Shown here one piece after another: positions 12,601 to 23,466 of a stretch of 64,000 bases of DNA. Below the pieces are notes generated by a model, which was not told the DNA's origin, made no database searches, and worked only from the letters and a program-made list of their open reading frames with translations. This stretch comes from Aspidapion aeneum (Eukaryota; Arthropoda; Insecta; Coleoptera; Brentidae), in assembly GCA_963576565.1 (NCBI GenBank), contig OY755046.1, forward strand, positions 66,191,583 through 66,255,582, given 5' to 3'. A program made the position numbers and the translations under genes. The number at the start of each line of letters is the position of its first letter. Position 1 is the stretch's first letter.

Positions 12601-12927
12601 TTCATATTATTATGTCATGTTAATGGCGGAAATATTAAACAAATTATTTTTTATTGTTACAGGCAACAAGACCGACAAAAAAACGAGAAAAATTATCCTG
12701 AGCTACACTACCCCGAGATCTACATTTTGGAGGGGGGATACAAGCACTTTTTCCAAAAGTTTCCAGAGCACTGTGTGCCTTCCACCTACAAAGCCATGCT
12801 TCACCCGGGTCATGAAGATGATCTTAAATTCTTCAGGAAGAAATCGAAGTCGTCCGATTGCGATTTCAGAATCCAAAGTCGAAAACCAAGTAAGGTTGTC
12901 AGAAAATTTTTGACAACAGATGACTAA
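3617..12927 (+). CDS. Cdc25: Cdc25/string-type dual-specificity phosphatase (3 exons)
   Basis: Exons 3617-4189, 10853-11055 and 12663-12927 join in frame (AAA|GTAAGT; TTACAG|ATC; TTAAG|GTGAAT; TTACAG|G) to give about 346 residues. Cdc25 proteins remove inhibitory phosphates from Cdk1/Cdk2 and trigger mitosis or meiosis. Exon 1 encodes the acidic, Ser/Thr-rich regulatory region with SP/TP sites (SPVKKP, LTPSKE). The rhodanese-fold catalytic domain begins around residue 165 (ISADTMKDILEGYF) and continues with RYPYEFEGGHIEGA. The active loop is HCEFSMER (HCX5R), with catalytic Cys about residue 244 and Arg about 250. The end has ILEGGYKHFF and a basic tail (RKPSKVVRKF). At about 195 the usual DCRYPYE is DSRYPYE, so the back-door cysteine is Ser. 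The protein is shorter than fly String or Twine, mainly in the N-terminal part. The start at 3617 is the first ATG of the open frame. Confidence 0.95.
4824..5650. mobile_element. Foldback DNA element, CAGGGTG ends, TA target site
   Basis: The element begins CAGGGTGGGCCAAATTTGAT and ends with the reverse complement of that sequence, flanked by TA on both sides. The two arms, each about 380 bp, are inverted copies along nearly their whole length and meet near 5235. There is no internal open frame, so it is non-autonomous. TA target duplication suggests a Tc1/mariner-type transposase acting in trans, which is inference. Confidence 0.85.
6160..6886. mobile_element. Hairpin-ended interspersed repeat, copy A
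   Basis: It begins with a hairpin AGCTCACAC...GTGTGAGCT (6160-6197) and ends with a second hairpin of the same sequence (about 6821-6861), followed by TAGGGGCCCATATATTGG. After the first hairpin come a GTCTGTCTGTAT microsatellite (6298-6335) and three tandem ~118-bp units beginning AAGGGTGGGGGTAGATTT (about 6463, 6583, 6702). Copy B at 9225 has the same order of parts. No protein is encoded. Confidence 0.75.
7610..7915 (+). pseudogene. Penelope-like retroelement remnant, GIY-YIG endonuclease
   Basis: Read from the ATG at 7610, the frame gives MIRSFVTKTKPDN, then ECIYQIQCECGKSYVGETKR, RPLQVRVNEH, an in-frame TAA at about 7780, then SGLADHAWSNDHRIQW, KVLHKESRW and RKRKFIEAAFIMQNK. The order IYQIQC - GKSYVGETKR - R..EH - DHAW...H.I.W - E..W..R...E matches the GIY-YIG nuclease at the C terminus of Penelope-like elements. 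The stop and lack of a reverse transcriptase upstream make it a dead, 5'-truncated copy. Downstream, GGTTAGAGATACTTACTAACC followed by GAAACGTCG (about 8078-8107) forms a hairpin that probably belongs to the same element. Confidence 0.75.
8848..9035. mobile_element. 188-bp MITE with CAGTGGCGCACCC ends
   Basis: The left end CAGTGGCGCACCC and the right end GGGTGCGCCCATG are inverted with two mismatches. The element is flanked by the 7-bp direct repeat ATATTTT (8841-8847 and 9036-9042). The inside is G-rich with no open frame. End sequence and duplication length suggest a hAT-type MITE. A relative starts at about 55662. Confidence 0.7.
9225..9947. mobile_element. Hairpin-ended interspersed repeat, copy B
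   Basis: Paralogue of the repeat at 6160-6886, in the same orientation 3.06 kb away. It has both AGCTCACAC hairpins, the GTCTGTCTGTAT run and three GGGTGGGGGTA units. The copies differ by scattered substitutions, so they are independent insertions or an old duplication. Confidence 0.75.
10055..10250. repeat. Degenerate TCACAATC simple repeat
   Basis: A 9-13 bp unit centred on CACAATC (variants CCCAATC, CACAGTC) recurs about 18 times. The two overlapping open frames here, rich in SQS and NPSQS, are produced by the repeat and are not taken as genes. Confidence 0.8.
10253..10800. mobile_element. Decayed repeat with CAGTGGCGTAGC start and AAATAAATAAATAA tail
   Basis: It starts CAGTGGCGTAGC followed by a G run. 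Near 10650-10710 it carries CAAAATCGGTTCAGTCGTTT and a CATACATACTCACATACATA stretch, and it ends at 10780-10800 in AAATAAATAAATAAA. The second part looks like the 3' tail of a non-LTR element or SINE. The two parts may be separate insertions. No coding frame is supported. Confidence 0.4.
11110..11321. repeat. 23-bp palindromic tandem array, left part
   Basis: About nine units of the form GTCACGTACGTGACCATGTC plus TTA follow each other with point changes (GTCACGCACGTGAC, GTCACGTATGTGATC and so on). Every unit contains a 14-bp palindrome GTCACGTACGTGAC. The array stops abruptly at 11321 and resumes at 12521. Confidence 0.85.
11322..12520. mobile_element. 1.2-kb element with CCCAAC...GTTGGG ends inside a tandem repeat
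   Basis: The ends CCCAACAAACA and (reversed) CCCAACTAACA are inverted, and TA flanks both sides (11320-11321 and 12521-12522). Removing the element and one TA restores a regular 23-bp repeat unit, which fixes the boundaries. Inside are many GTAGT/ACTAC palindromes (for example around 11505-11545) but no long open frame. It is non-autonomous, superfamily unassigned. Confidence 0.8.
12521..12590. repeat. 23-bp palindromic tandem array, right part
   Basis: Three further units (GTCACGTATGCGACCATACC, GTCACGTATGTGACCATGAC, GTCACGTACGTGAC) continue the array interrupted at 11321. Confidence 0.85.
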
Positions 12928-13600
12928 ATTAAAAAAATTTGTATTTTTTTTTTACTTTTTAAAGGTGGTTTTTTTGGTTGATTTTTTTTTAATTGTTTAT
13001 TTAGATTTTTAACGAGTTTTAACAAATTTTATAACACATGTACATATTGCATTTTTTAAAAAAACTTTTTTTTTTAATGTTTCTAAAAAATTTCTTAGTT
13101 TCTTTTTGCTAAAAAAAAACTGGCCACGATACACTAAGCAATATAACTGGATAGGCCTTTACATATAAGCAAAGTGAGGCAAAAATATTGATATTTTTTT
13201 TAGAGAGAGATCGCTGCGCAGGAGGTGCTACCTTTCCTTGTTTACTTTTACTCTGATGATATTTTGTGGTTTTGAAAGTTCGCAGATGTTTGAGTTTTAA
13301 TCTATAACTGGATTTTTACTGCGATTAGGTACTAATAAAGTTTTTTAAATAATCAAAGCTACTTACTTCAAAAAGAACACCTTTTCACTCCTATAAAACA
13401 ACAAACACTTTAATGACAAATCACAATCTCTTTGAACTATTAAGTTCACAGAATACCATGGGTGATTAGAACTAGAGAGAGAAAGGTTGCAATGCTTAGC
13501 ATTCATTGTATGTTCTCTCTCTAAAAAACTCTTGAAATGTTTGCCTCAGTGTCCGATATATGTAATGTATAGCCGTGGCTTGTCACCACGCATCCATATA
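12928..13600 (+). other. Cdc25 3' untranslated region and flank
   Basis: T-rich sequence follows the Cdc25 stop. The first AATAAA in + orientation noticed is at about 13330 (CTAATAAAG), a reasonable polyadenylation signal. A short inverted pair of GAGAGAGAA / TTCTCTCTC lies at about 13475-13525. No further gene is seen. Confidence 0.4.
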
Positions 13601-13602
13601 TA

Positions 13603-14937
13603 CAGGGTGGTCGGCACATGAACCGTCAAAATTTTTTGGGATATTGCTGGGGTCATTTGTTACCTTTTCAACCTTGGAACATGGGTCCTTAGAGTCACGG
13701 CTAAAGAGATATGAATTTTTTATTTTTGTTTCTCAAATTACCCAAAATGTCACCTTTAAACCCTCGTAAGCTTTTAATTAATGTCTGGAAAAGCACCATT
13801 TTTTTTTAATAATTCTGTAATCTTATGCTACTTCAACTAATTAATAGATTTGTTAAAATTTATGTACAGTCGGGGACTTTTTAAATGGCCGCCCTTGAAA
13901 ATAAAAAATATTCTTATTTGAAATTCGGAAAATTAATTTATACCAAAATAAAAAAATTGTGAACTTTACCTCTGTATGTATACATAAAAATTTAACAATG
14001 TATATTTTTTCATTTCTTTCAGTGATTAATTTTGATAGAAAAAAAATACACCGGCAATTTAAAAAGTCCCCGACTGTACCAAAGGGACATGCAAGGTTTT
14101 TTATTGAAGAACATTAGTGATTTTGTGAAAGAAAATCAATTTCAAAATTAAAAATTAAAAAAAGTATCGACACTTGAGAACTTCATTTTCTTTTAAAAAC
14201 TTCTCTAGTTGATTACCTTTCTAACGGTATGCTACACATTGATAAAAAAAAACAATTCTGCTTTAAAATACGGATATTCCGTGAGACGGGCAATAATCGT
14301 TCGGACTTGAAAAGAAAAACAATTTGATGTTTATGATCGTTTCGAACAAAATTTATAAATAAAGAACACAATACATTATTGTTAAAAGTTTAACTTTTGT
14401 TCAAGTAGGTAAACGACCATAAACATCAAATTGTTTTTATTACCAATTCCGAATGAGTCTCGCCTTTCTGACGAAATATCCGTATTTTAAAGCAGAAATG
14501 TTTTTTTTTATCAATGTGTAGCATACCGTTAGAAAGGTAATTAACTAAAGAAGTGTTTAAAAAAATGAAGCTTTCAATTGTCGATACTTTTTTTGATTTT
14601 TAATTTTGAAGTTGATTTTCTTTCACAAAATCACTAATGTTCTTGAATTAAAAACCTCGTATGTCCCTTTGGTACATCAATTTTAACAAATCTATTAATT
14701 AGGTGAAGAAGCATAAGATTACAAAAAATTTAAAAAAAAAATGGTGCTTTTCCAGACATTAATAAAAAGCTTACGAGGGTTTAAAGGTGGGATTTTGGAT
14801 AGATTGAGAAAAAAAAATTAAAAATTCATATCTTTTTAACAGTGACTCTTGTGACTCAAGTTCCAAGGTTGAAAAGGTAGCAAATCACCCCAACAATATC
14901 CCAAAAAATTTTGACGGTTCATGTGCCGAACACCCTG
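13603..14937. mobile_element. 1.3-kb foldback element, CAGGGTG ends
   Basis: The left end CAGGGTGGTCGGCACATGAA matches the right end reversed, and both are flanked by TATA/TA. The arms run inverted for about 550-600 bp each: TCCAGACATTAA/TTAATGTCTGGA, GGTATGCTACACATTG and its complement, AAACATCAAATTG and its complement. The centre is near 14370. It has no gene. The left arm carries a 210-bp MITE that the right arm lacks. Confidence 0.85.
13867..14076. mobile_element. 210-bp MITE, CAGTCGGGGAC ends, TA duplication
   Basis: Terminal inverted repeats CAGTCGGGGACTTTTTAAAT are followed by an AT-rich core. TA flanks both sides (13865-13866, 14077-14078). The opposite arm of the host foldback has the uninterrupted site ATGTACCAAAGGGAC, so the insertion and its TA duplication are directly demonstrated. 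Tc1/mariner-type by target site. Confidence 0.9.
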
Positions 14938-14940
14938 TAT

Positions 14941-16255
14941 ATTATTTATTTTTCTATTAAAAAAAATTAACCAAAAAAATCAACTTTTTTTTTAAAACTT
15001 CCGAGAGCTTTACATAAAGTTTTTAGTCCAATGAGTTTTAGAGATACTTACAAACTCATTGTTTTATTTAGATTTAAGGAAAAAAGATTGAAAAAAAAAG
15101 ACATTTGTGACTTTGCCTACTTTTTTTGTGCAAAACAAAACAAGACATTTCTGATAGTCACAAACGATTATATTTTATGTTTTTAGGATTTTTTTAATAC
15201 GCTTTTATTTCATTTGTTTTCGTGCAATATCTTCTTAGAACAAAATATTAAGATATAAAAAAATTAGATTTTTTGCGCTTTTAGTTTTGTGTATTGTGCA
15301 ATTTATTATTTTTTGTTTTTTGATAAAATGTATTATTTTGAATGTAAGATGGACCAAAAAAAATATTTAACCTCTAGCAGCAATAATTAAAAAAAAAAAT
15401 GTTTTTTTGTTCATCTTATATTTCATTCTAGTTTCTAAGTTTTTAAATGTTGAAGATTTAAAACAGAATTGGCTGTAATTTTTTTTTTAGATTAATTTTT
15501 CAACAAAAATATGTTTTTTGCAACATATTGTGATTTTTTAAAAATTACACCTTTTCTCAGAAAGTCAAAATTTAATATCCAAGACTGAAAATATATTTGA
15601 TTATTTTTAATATTTAAAAAAAGTTGCAATTTAATTGCTATGTGTAGTAGAATCAGTCTTATTGTTAAATTTTGCCACATTCAATATTCAAGAGTTTATT
15701 TTTGTCAAACTTTTGGATAAAGGCCATTTTATTATTTTTTTTTTTTGGTATTTGAATAACAGATTTATGTAAAAATGTCCTTTGAATGTTCTAGTTTAAG
15801 TTTTAAATTATTCAACATTTTCTAAAATAATTTAAGGGGATTTGGGTTAGTTTTGAAACACCCTGTGTATATCTTGTTCGTGTTCCTTTACTTTTATACT
15901 TAAGTAATCAATAAAAAATTCCTTAATAATTTTTTAAAAATACTGTGTTTTTATTTCGTCAGTGTTACATATTATTATACATATCAATATACAACAAAAC
16001 AAAACTATTCATATAAAAATAAAAATATCACTTTTATTTGTCATAGTTAAAAGCTTCAAACTTTTCTAAGGTGAAAAAAGATCACATTTTTTTTTAATTT
16101 CCAAAATTTGTATAGCAAAACTTTGAAACTTTAGAGAATTTGATAAATATTAAAGATACTTCTATATATTTAATAAATTTTAGAAACTGGTCCTGAATAT
16201 TTATAATGGACATAAAATTTCATCAATTATAGTCAATTTTATATTCTTTTGGCTT
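14941..16255. other. AT-rich intergenic DNA
   Basis: Poly-A/T-rich sequence with no supported gene. The segment 15638-15860 (GCTATGTGTAGTAGAATCAG ... AACACCCTGTGTATATC) reappears at 17343, 22200 and 25153 inside the LRR array, so this flank was drawn into the segmental duplications. Confidence 0.6.
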
Positions 16256-16263
16256 TCGGCAAA

Positions 16264-16678
16264 TTAAGCACAAATTTGAATTCTCGGGTCATTTTCATCA
16301 AAATCGGGTAATTCACCAGAACTGCATAACTCAAAACTTAAATTTTTCTCCTAACATTTCTATGAAAGAATCTGAAATTTCATAATCTGTGTCTTGAACA
16401 GTCTTTAAAGCTTTAAAATCAGAAAAATTGAGTTGTTCCAAAACACTCATGGGAAATGCAATTGTTTCCAAATTTGGTAAACTTTTTAAACTCTCAAAAT
16501 CAAAAGTAGTTTCACCAAAAGCGTTTTGAATCATGTGCAAAATTTCAAGATGTTTAAGATCCGAAAAACTCTCAGCGTTACGTTTTTTTAAACTGCACCC
16601 ATTTATTCCAAGAAAAGTTACCTTTTCTAATCCTTTAAAAGGAGTTAAAGTTTGAAAATTAACTGTAAAACCGTAGAA
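16264..16678 (-). pseudogene. LRR terminal-exon copy 1
   Basis: Partial LRR copy. It lacks one Val codon (VQDTD instead of VQVDTD) and has a frameshift near the end (MLGEKFKF, then stop), so the normal PRIQICA end is out of frame. Confidence 0.8.
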
Positions 16679-16847
16679 CTCTCAAACTGGTTCAGAGTAT
16701 TTAGAATTAAAAGAAAAAATTTCGTCAATTGTGGTAAATTTTATAATAAAAGATAAAACTTTATCAATCTTAGTTAATTTTATATTCTTGTGGTTTTTGA
16801 AAAATCTTAACAATTTCTTTGATTTGAGAGGCCTTATCTAGTCTTTT

Positions 16848-17265
16848 TTAAGCACAAATTTAAATTCTCGGGTCATTTTCATCAAAATCGGGTAATTCAC
16901 CAGAACTGCATGACTCAAAACTTAAATTTTTCTCTTAACATTTCTATAAAAGAATCTGGAATTTCATAATCTGTGTCAACTTGAACAGTTTTTAAAGCTT
17001 TAAAATCAGAAAAATTGAGTTGTTCCAAAACACTCATGGAAAATACAATTGTTTCCAAATTTGATAAACTTTTTAAACTCTCAAAATCAAAAGTAGTTTC
17101 ACCGAAATCGTTTTGAATCATGTGCAAAATTTCAAGATGTTTAAGATCCAAAAAACTCTCAGCTTTAAGATTTTTTAAATTGCACCCATTTATTCCAAGA
17201 AAAGTTACCTTTTCTAATCCTTTAAAAGGAGCTGAAGTTTGAAAATCAACTGTAAAACCGTAGAA
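16848..17265 (-). pseudogene. LRR terminal-exon copy 2
   Basis: The N-terminal part is open. A 2-nt loss in the EMLREK region shifts the frame (ends KFKF, stop). The interval to copy 3 carries a duplicated piece of flank. Confidence 0.8.
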
Positions 17266-17592
17266 CTCTCAAACTGGTTCAGAGTATTTAGAATTAAAAG
17301 ACAAAATTTCATCAATTGTGGTAAATTTTATAATAATTAAAAGATGCTATGTGTAGTAGAATCAGTATTATTGTTAAATTTTGCCACATTCAATATCCAA
17401 GAGTTTATTTTTGTCAAACTTTTGGATAAAGGCCATTTTATTTTATTTTATTATTTTTTTTTTTGGTATTGAATAACAGATTTATATATTAAAAGATAAA
17501 AATGTATCAATCTTAGTTAATTTTATATTCTTGTGGTTTTTGAAAAATCTTAACATAATTTTTTTGATTTAAAAGGGCTTATCTATTCTTTT

Positions 17593-18010
17593 TTAAGCAC
17601 AAATTTGAATTCTCGGGTCATTTTCATCAAAATCGGGTAATTCACCAGAACTGCATGACTCAAAACTTAAATTTTTCTCTTTTAACATTTCTATAAAAGA
17701 ATCTAAAACTTCAAGATCTGCGTCAACTTGAACAGTTTTTAAGGTTTTAAAATTAGAAAAATCAAGCTTTTCCAAAACACTGATGGGAAATGCAATTGTT
17801 TCCAAATTTGGTAAACTTTTTAGACTCGAAATCAAAAGTAGTTTCACTAAAATCATTTTGAATCATGTGCAACGTTTCAAGATGTTTAAGATCCAAAAAA
17901 CACTCAGCTTTAAGATTTTTTAAATTGCAGCCATTTATTCCAAGAAAAGTTACCTTTTCCAAACTTTTAAAAGGAGTTGAAGTTTGAAAATCAACTGTAA
18001 AACCGTACAA
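17593..18010 (-). pseudogene. LRR terminal-exon copy 3
   Basis: A 2-nt deletion (ACTCGAAATC instead of ACTCTCGAAATC near 17825) splits the frame after TTFDFES. The C-terminal part, including PRIQICA, is preserved in the other frame. The same lesion is in copies 5, 7 and 9. Confidence 0.8.
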
Positions 18011-18185
18011 CTCTCAAACTGGTTCAGAATATTTAGAATTAAAAGACAAAATTTCATCAATTGTGGTAAATTTTATAATATTTAAAAGATAAAATTTTAT
18101 CAATCTTAGTTAATTTCACATTCTTGTGGTTTTTGAAAAATCTTAAAATAATTTTTTTGATTTAAAAGGGCTTATCTATTCTTTT

Positions 18186-18604
18186 TTAAGCACAAATTTG
18201 AATTCTCGGGTCATTTTCATCAAAATCGGGTAATTCACCAGAACTGCATGACTCAAAACTTAAATTTTTCTCTGTTAACATTTCTATGAAAGAATCTGGA
18301 ATTTCATGATCTGTGTCAACTTGAACAGTTTTTAAAGCTTTAAAATCAGAAAAATTGAGTTGTTTCAAAACACTCATGGGAATACAATTGTTTCCAAATT
18401 TGGTAAACTTTTTAAACTCTCAAAATCAAAAGTAGTTTCACCAAAATCGTTTTGAATCATGTGCAAAATTTCAAGATGTTTAAGATCCAAAAAACTCTTA
18501 GCGTTAAGATTTTTTAAAGTTCACCCATTTATTCCAAGAAAAGTTACCTTTTCTAATCCTTTAAAAGGAGTTGAAGTTTGAAAATCAACTGTAAAACCGT
18601 AGAA
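18186..18604 (-). pseudogene. LRR terminal-exon copy 4
   Basis: Two lesions: the Cys codon of GINGCN is TGA, and one base is lost in CATGGGAATACAATTG, shifting the frame before MSVLKQL. The normal C-terminal end is intact. Confidence 0.8.
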
Positions 18605-18779
18605 CTCTCAAACTGGTTCAGAGTATTTAGAATTAAAAGAAAAAATTTCATCAATTGTGGTAAATTTTATAATAATTAAAAGATAAAATTTTATCAATCT
18701 TAGTTAATTTTATATTCTTGTGGTTTTTTAAAAATCTTAACTTAATTTCTTTGATTTGAGAGGCCTTATCTATTCTTTT

Positions 18780-19197
18780 TTAAGCACAAATTTGAATTCT
18801 CGGGTCATTTTCATCAAAATCGGGTAATTCACCAGAACTGCATGACTCAAAACTTAAATTTTTCTCTTTTAACATTTCTATAAAAGAATCTAAAACTTCA
18901 ATATCTGCGTCAACTTGAACAGTTTTTAAGGTTTTAAAATTAGAAAAATCAAGCTTTTCCAAAACACTGATGGGAAATGCAATTGTTTCCAAATTTGGTA
19001 AACTTTTTAGACTCGAAATCAAAAGTAGTTTCACTAAAATCATTTTGAATCATGTGCAACGTTTCAAGATGTTTAAGATCCAAAAAACACTCAGCTTTAA
19101 GATTTTTTAAATTGCAGCCATTTATTCCAAGAAAAGTTACCTTTTCCAAACTTTTAAAAGGAGTTGAAGTTTGAAAATCAACTGTAAAACCGTACAA
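18780..19197 (-). pseudogene. LRR terminal-exon copy 5
   Basis: Almost identical to copy 3, 1187 bp away, with the same 2-nt deletion and one amino-acid change (VDADIEVL). Confidence 0.8.
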
Positions 19198-19372
19198 CTC
19201 TCAAACTGGTTCAGAATATTTAGAATTAAAAGACAAAATTTCATCAATTGTGGTAAATTTTATAATATTTAAAAGATAAAATTTTATCAATCTTAGTTAA
19301 TTTCACATTCTTGTGGTTTTTGAAAAATCTTAAAATAATTTTTTTGATTTAAAAGGGCTTATCTATTCTTTT

Positions 19373-19791
19373 TTAAGCACAAATTTGAATTCTCGGGTCA
19401 TTTTCATCAAAATCGGGTAATTCACCAGAACTGCATGACTCAAAACTTAAATTTTTCTCTGTTAACATTTCTATGAAAGAATCTGGAATTTCATGATCTG
19501 TGTCAACTTGAACAGTTTTTAAAGCTTTAAAATCAGAAAAATTGAGTTGTTTCAAAACACTCATGGGAATACAATTGTTTCCAAATTTGGTAAACTTTTT
19601 AAACTCTCAAAATCAAAAGTAGTTTCACCAAAATCGTTTTGAATCATGTGCAAAATTTCAAGATGTTTAAGATCCAAAAAACTCTTAGCGTTAAGATTTT
19701 TTAAAGTTCACCCATTTATTCCAAGAAAAGTTACCTTTTCTAATCCTTTAAAAGGAGTTGAAGTTTGAAAATCAACTGTAAAACCGTAGAA
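19373..19791 (-). pseudogene. LRR terminal-exon copy 6
   Basis: Duplicate of copy 4 at 1187 bp distance with both of its lesions (TGA in GINGC, 1-nt loss before MSVLKQL). Confidence 0.8.
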
Positions 19792-19966
19792 CTCTCAAAC
19801 TGGTTCAGAGTATTTAGAATTAAAAGAAAAAATTTCATCAATTGTGGTAAATTTTATAATAATTAAAAGATAAAATTTTATCAATCTTAGTTAATTTTAT
19901 ATTCTTGTGGTTTTTTAAAAATCTTAACTTAATTTCTTTGATTTGAGAGGCCTTATCTATTCTTTT

Positions 19967-20384
19967 TTAAGCACAAATTTGAATTCTCGGGTCATTTTCA
20001 TCAAAATCGGGTAATTCACCAGAACTGCATGACTCAAAACTTAAATTTTTCTCTTTTAACATTTCTATAAAAGAATCTAAAACTTCAAGATCTGCGTCAA
20101 CTTGAACAGTTTTTAAGGTTTTAAAATTAGAAAAATCAAGCTTTTCCAAAACACTGATGGGAAATGCAATTGTTTCCAAATTTGGTAAACTTTTTAGACT
20201 CGAAATCAAAAGTAGTTTCACTAAAATCATTTTGAATCATGTGCAACGTTTCAAGATGTTTAAGATCCAAAAAACACTCAGCTTTAAGATTTTTTAAATT
20301 GCAGCCATTTATTCCAAGAAAAGTTACCTTTTCCAAACTTTTAAAAGGAGTTGAAGTTTGAAAATCAACTGTAAAACCGTACAA
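19967..20384 (-). pseudogene. LRR terminal-exon copy 7
   Basis: Third member of the copy 3/5 type, with the same 2-nt deletion. The interval to copy 8 is shortened to 549 bp. Confidence 0.8.
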
Positions 20385-20516
20385 CTCTCAAACTGGTTCA
20401 GAATATTTAGAATTAAAAGACAAAATTTCATCAATCTTAGTTAATTTCACATTCTTGTGGTTTTTGAAAAATCTTAAAATAATTTTTTTGATTTAAAAGA
20501 GCTTATCTATTCTTTT

Positions 20517-20934
20517 TTAAGCACAAATTTGAATTCTCGGGTCATTTTCATCAAAATCGGGTAATTCACCAGAACTGCATGACTCAAAACTTAAATTTTT
20601 CTCTTAACATTTCTATAAAAGAATCTGGAATTTCATAATCTGTGTCAACTTGAACAGTTTTTAAAGCTTTAAAATCAGAAAAATTGAGTTGTTCCAAAAC
20701 ACTCATGGAAAATACAATTGTTTCCAAATTTGATAAATTTTTTAAACTCTCAAAATCAAAAGTAGTTTCACCGAAATCGTTTTGAATCATGTGCAAAATT
20801 TCAAGATGTTTAAGATCCAAAAAACTATTAGCGTTAAGATTTTTTAAAGTTCACCCATTTATTCCAAGAAAAGTTACCTTTTCTAATCCTTTAAAAGGAG
20901 TTGAAGTTTGAAAATCAACTGTAAAACCGTAGAA
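20517..20934 (-). pseudogene. LRR terminal-exon copy 8
   Basis: Mosaic. The upstream half has the TGA of copies 4/6, and the downstream half has the KFKF frameshift of copies 2/10, which suggests recombination between copy types. Confidence 0.8.
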
Positions 20935-21109
20935 CTCTCAAACTGGTTCAGAGTATTTAGAATTAAAAGAAAAAATTTCATCAATTGTGGTAAATTTTAT
21001 AATAATTAAAAGATAAAATTTTATCAATCTTAGTTAATTTTATATTCTTGTGGTTTTTTAAAAATCTTAACTTAATTTCTTTGATTTGAGAGGCCTTATC
21101 TATTCTTTT

Positions 21110-21527
21110 TTAAGCACAAATTTGAATTCTCGGGTCATTTTCATCAAAATCGGGTAATTCACCAGAACTGCATGACTCAAAACTTAAATTTTTCTCTTTT
21201 AACATTTCTATAAAAGAATCTAAAACTTTAAGATCTGCGTCAACTTGAACAGTTTTTAAGGTTTTAAAATTAGAAAAATCAAGCTTTTCCAAAACACTGA
21301 TGGGAAATGCAATTGTTTCCAAATTTGGTAAACTTTTTAGACTCGAAATCAAAAGTAGTTTCACTAAAATCATTTTGAATCATGTGCAACGTTTCAAGAT
21401 GTTTAAGATCCAAAAAACACTCAGCTTTAAGATTTTTTAAATTGCAGCCATTTATTCCAAGAAAAGTTACCTTTTCCAAACTTTTAAAAGGAGTTGAAGT
21501 TTGAAAATCAACTGTAAAACCGTACAA
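21110..21527 (-). pseudogene. LRR terminal-exon copy 9
   Basis: Copy 3/5/7 type with the shared 2-nt deletion and a private change (VDADLKVL). Confidence 0.8.
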
Positions 21528-21702
21528 CTCTCAAACTGGTTCAGAATATTTAGAATTAAAAGACAAAATTTCATCAATTGTGGTAAATTTTATAATATTT
21601 AAAAGATAAAATTTTATCAATCTTAGTTAATTTCACATTCTTGTGGTTTTTGAAAAATCTTAAAATAATTTTTTTGATTTAAAAGGGCTTATCTATTCTT
21701 TT

Positions 21703-22120
21703 TTAAGCACAAATTTGAATTCTCGGGTCATTTTCATCAAAATCGGGTAATTCACCAGAACTGCATGACTCAAAACTTAAATTTTTCTCTTAACATTTCT
21801 ATAAAAGAATCTGGAATTTCATAATCTGTGTCAACTTGAACAGTTTTTAAAGCTTTAAAATCAGAAAAATTGAGTTGTTCCAAAACACTCATGGAAAATA
21901 CAATTGTTTCCAAATTTGATAAACTTTTTAAACTCTCAAAATCAAAAGTAGTTTCACCGAAATCGTTTTGAATCATGTGCAAAATTTCAAGATGTTTAAG
22001 ATCCAAAAAACTCTCAGCTTTAAGATTTTTTAAATTGCACCCATTTATTCCAAGAAAAGTTACCTTTTCTAATCCTTTAAAAGGAGTTGAAGTTTGAAAA
22101 TCAACTGTAAAACTGTACAA
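21703..22120 (-). pseudogene. LRR terminal-exon copy 10
   Basis: Open from LYSFTVDF (after GAGAG) through 116 codons, then the KFKF frameshift removes the SSGELPDFDENDP tail. It is less damaged than most copies. Confidence 0.8.
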
Positions 22121-22885
22121 CTCTCAAACTGGTTCAGAATATTTAGAATTAAAAGACAAAATTTCATCAATTGTGGTAAATTTTATAATAATTAAAAGAT
22201 GCTATGTGTAGTAGAATCAGTCTTATTGTTAAATTTTGCCACATTCAATATCCAAGAGTTTATTTTTGTCAAACTTTTGGATAAAGGCCATTTTAAAAAA
22301 AAATTTTTGGGTATTTGAATAACAGATTTATGTAAAAATGTCCTTTGAATGTTCTAGTTTAAGTTTTAAATTATTCAACATTTTTTAAAATACTTTAAGG
22401 GGATTTGGGTTAGTTTTGAAACACCCTGTGTATATCTTGTTCGTGTTCCTTTACTTTTATACTTAAGTAAGCAATAAAAAATTCCTTAATAATTTTTTAA
22501 AAATACTGTGTTTTTATTTCGTCAGTGTTACATATTATTATACATATCAATATACAAAACTATTCATATACATGGAACTGTAACAGTTCCGTGTTCATAT
22601 AAAAATAAAAATATCACCTTTCTAAGTGGTATTTGTAATAGCTAAAAGCTTCGAACATTGAACCAGATTTTCTAAGGTTAAAAGAGGTCATAAAAAATAT
22701 GTATTTTCAAATATTTTAAGCAAAATTTTGAAACTTTAGAGAATTTTCTACATTTCTAATAAATTTTAAAAACTGGTTCAGAATATGACGGAAGGCGTCA
22801 AACCGTTAGCTGTCGAATTAGACATTTAAAATAAAAGTCCAAAGAAGCTGAAAACTACCTTTTATTATAATTTTTTTGATTTTGA

Positions 22886-23297
22886 AGCACAAATTTGAAT
22901 TCTCGGGTCATTTTCATCAAAATCGGGTAATTCACCAGAACTGCATAACTCAAAACTTAAATTTTTCTCCTAACATTTCTATGAAAGAATCTGGAATTTC
23001 ATAATCTGTGTCTTGAACAGTCTTTAAAGCTTTAAAATCAGAAAAATCGAGTTGTTCCAAAACACTCATGGGAAATGCAATTGTTTCCAAATTTGGTAAA
23101 CTTTTTAAACTCTCAAAATCAAAAGTAGCTTCACCAAAAGCGTTTTGAATTATGTGCAAAATTTCAAGATGTTTAAGATCCGAAAAACTCTCAGCGTTAC
23201 GATTTTTTAAACTGCACCCATTTATTCCAAGAAAAGTTACCTTTTCTAATCCTTTAAAAGGAGTTAAAGTTTGAAAATCAACTGTAAAACCGTAGAA
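22886..23297 (-). pseudogene. LRR terminal-exon copy 11
   Basis: Resembles copy 1 (VQDTD, KFKF frameshift). The usual TAA after PRIQICA is changed to TCA. Its flank (22200-22880) duplicates 15640-16250, so copies 1 and 11 mark a segmental duplication. Confidence 0.8.
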
Positions 23298-23466
23298 CTC
23301 TCAAACTGGTTCAGAGTATTTAGAATTAAAAGAAAAAATTTCGTCAATTGTGGTAAATTTTATAATAAAAGATAAAACTTTATCAATCTTAGTTAATTTT
23401 ATATTCTTGTGGTTTTTGAAAAGTCTTAACAATTTCTTTGATTTGAGAGGCCTTATCTAGTCATTT

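Larger units (their letters stand above)
11056..12662 (+). other. Cdc25 intron 2
   Basis: The intron runs from GTGAAT at 11056 to TATTGTTACAG at 12662. It is occupied by a 23-bp tandem array and a 1.2-kb inserted element. No exon is seen inside. Confidence 0.85.
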
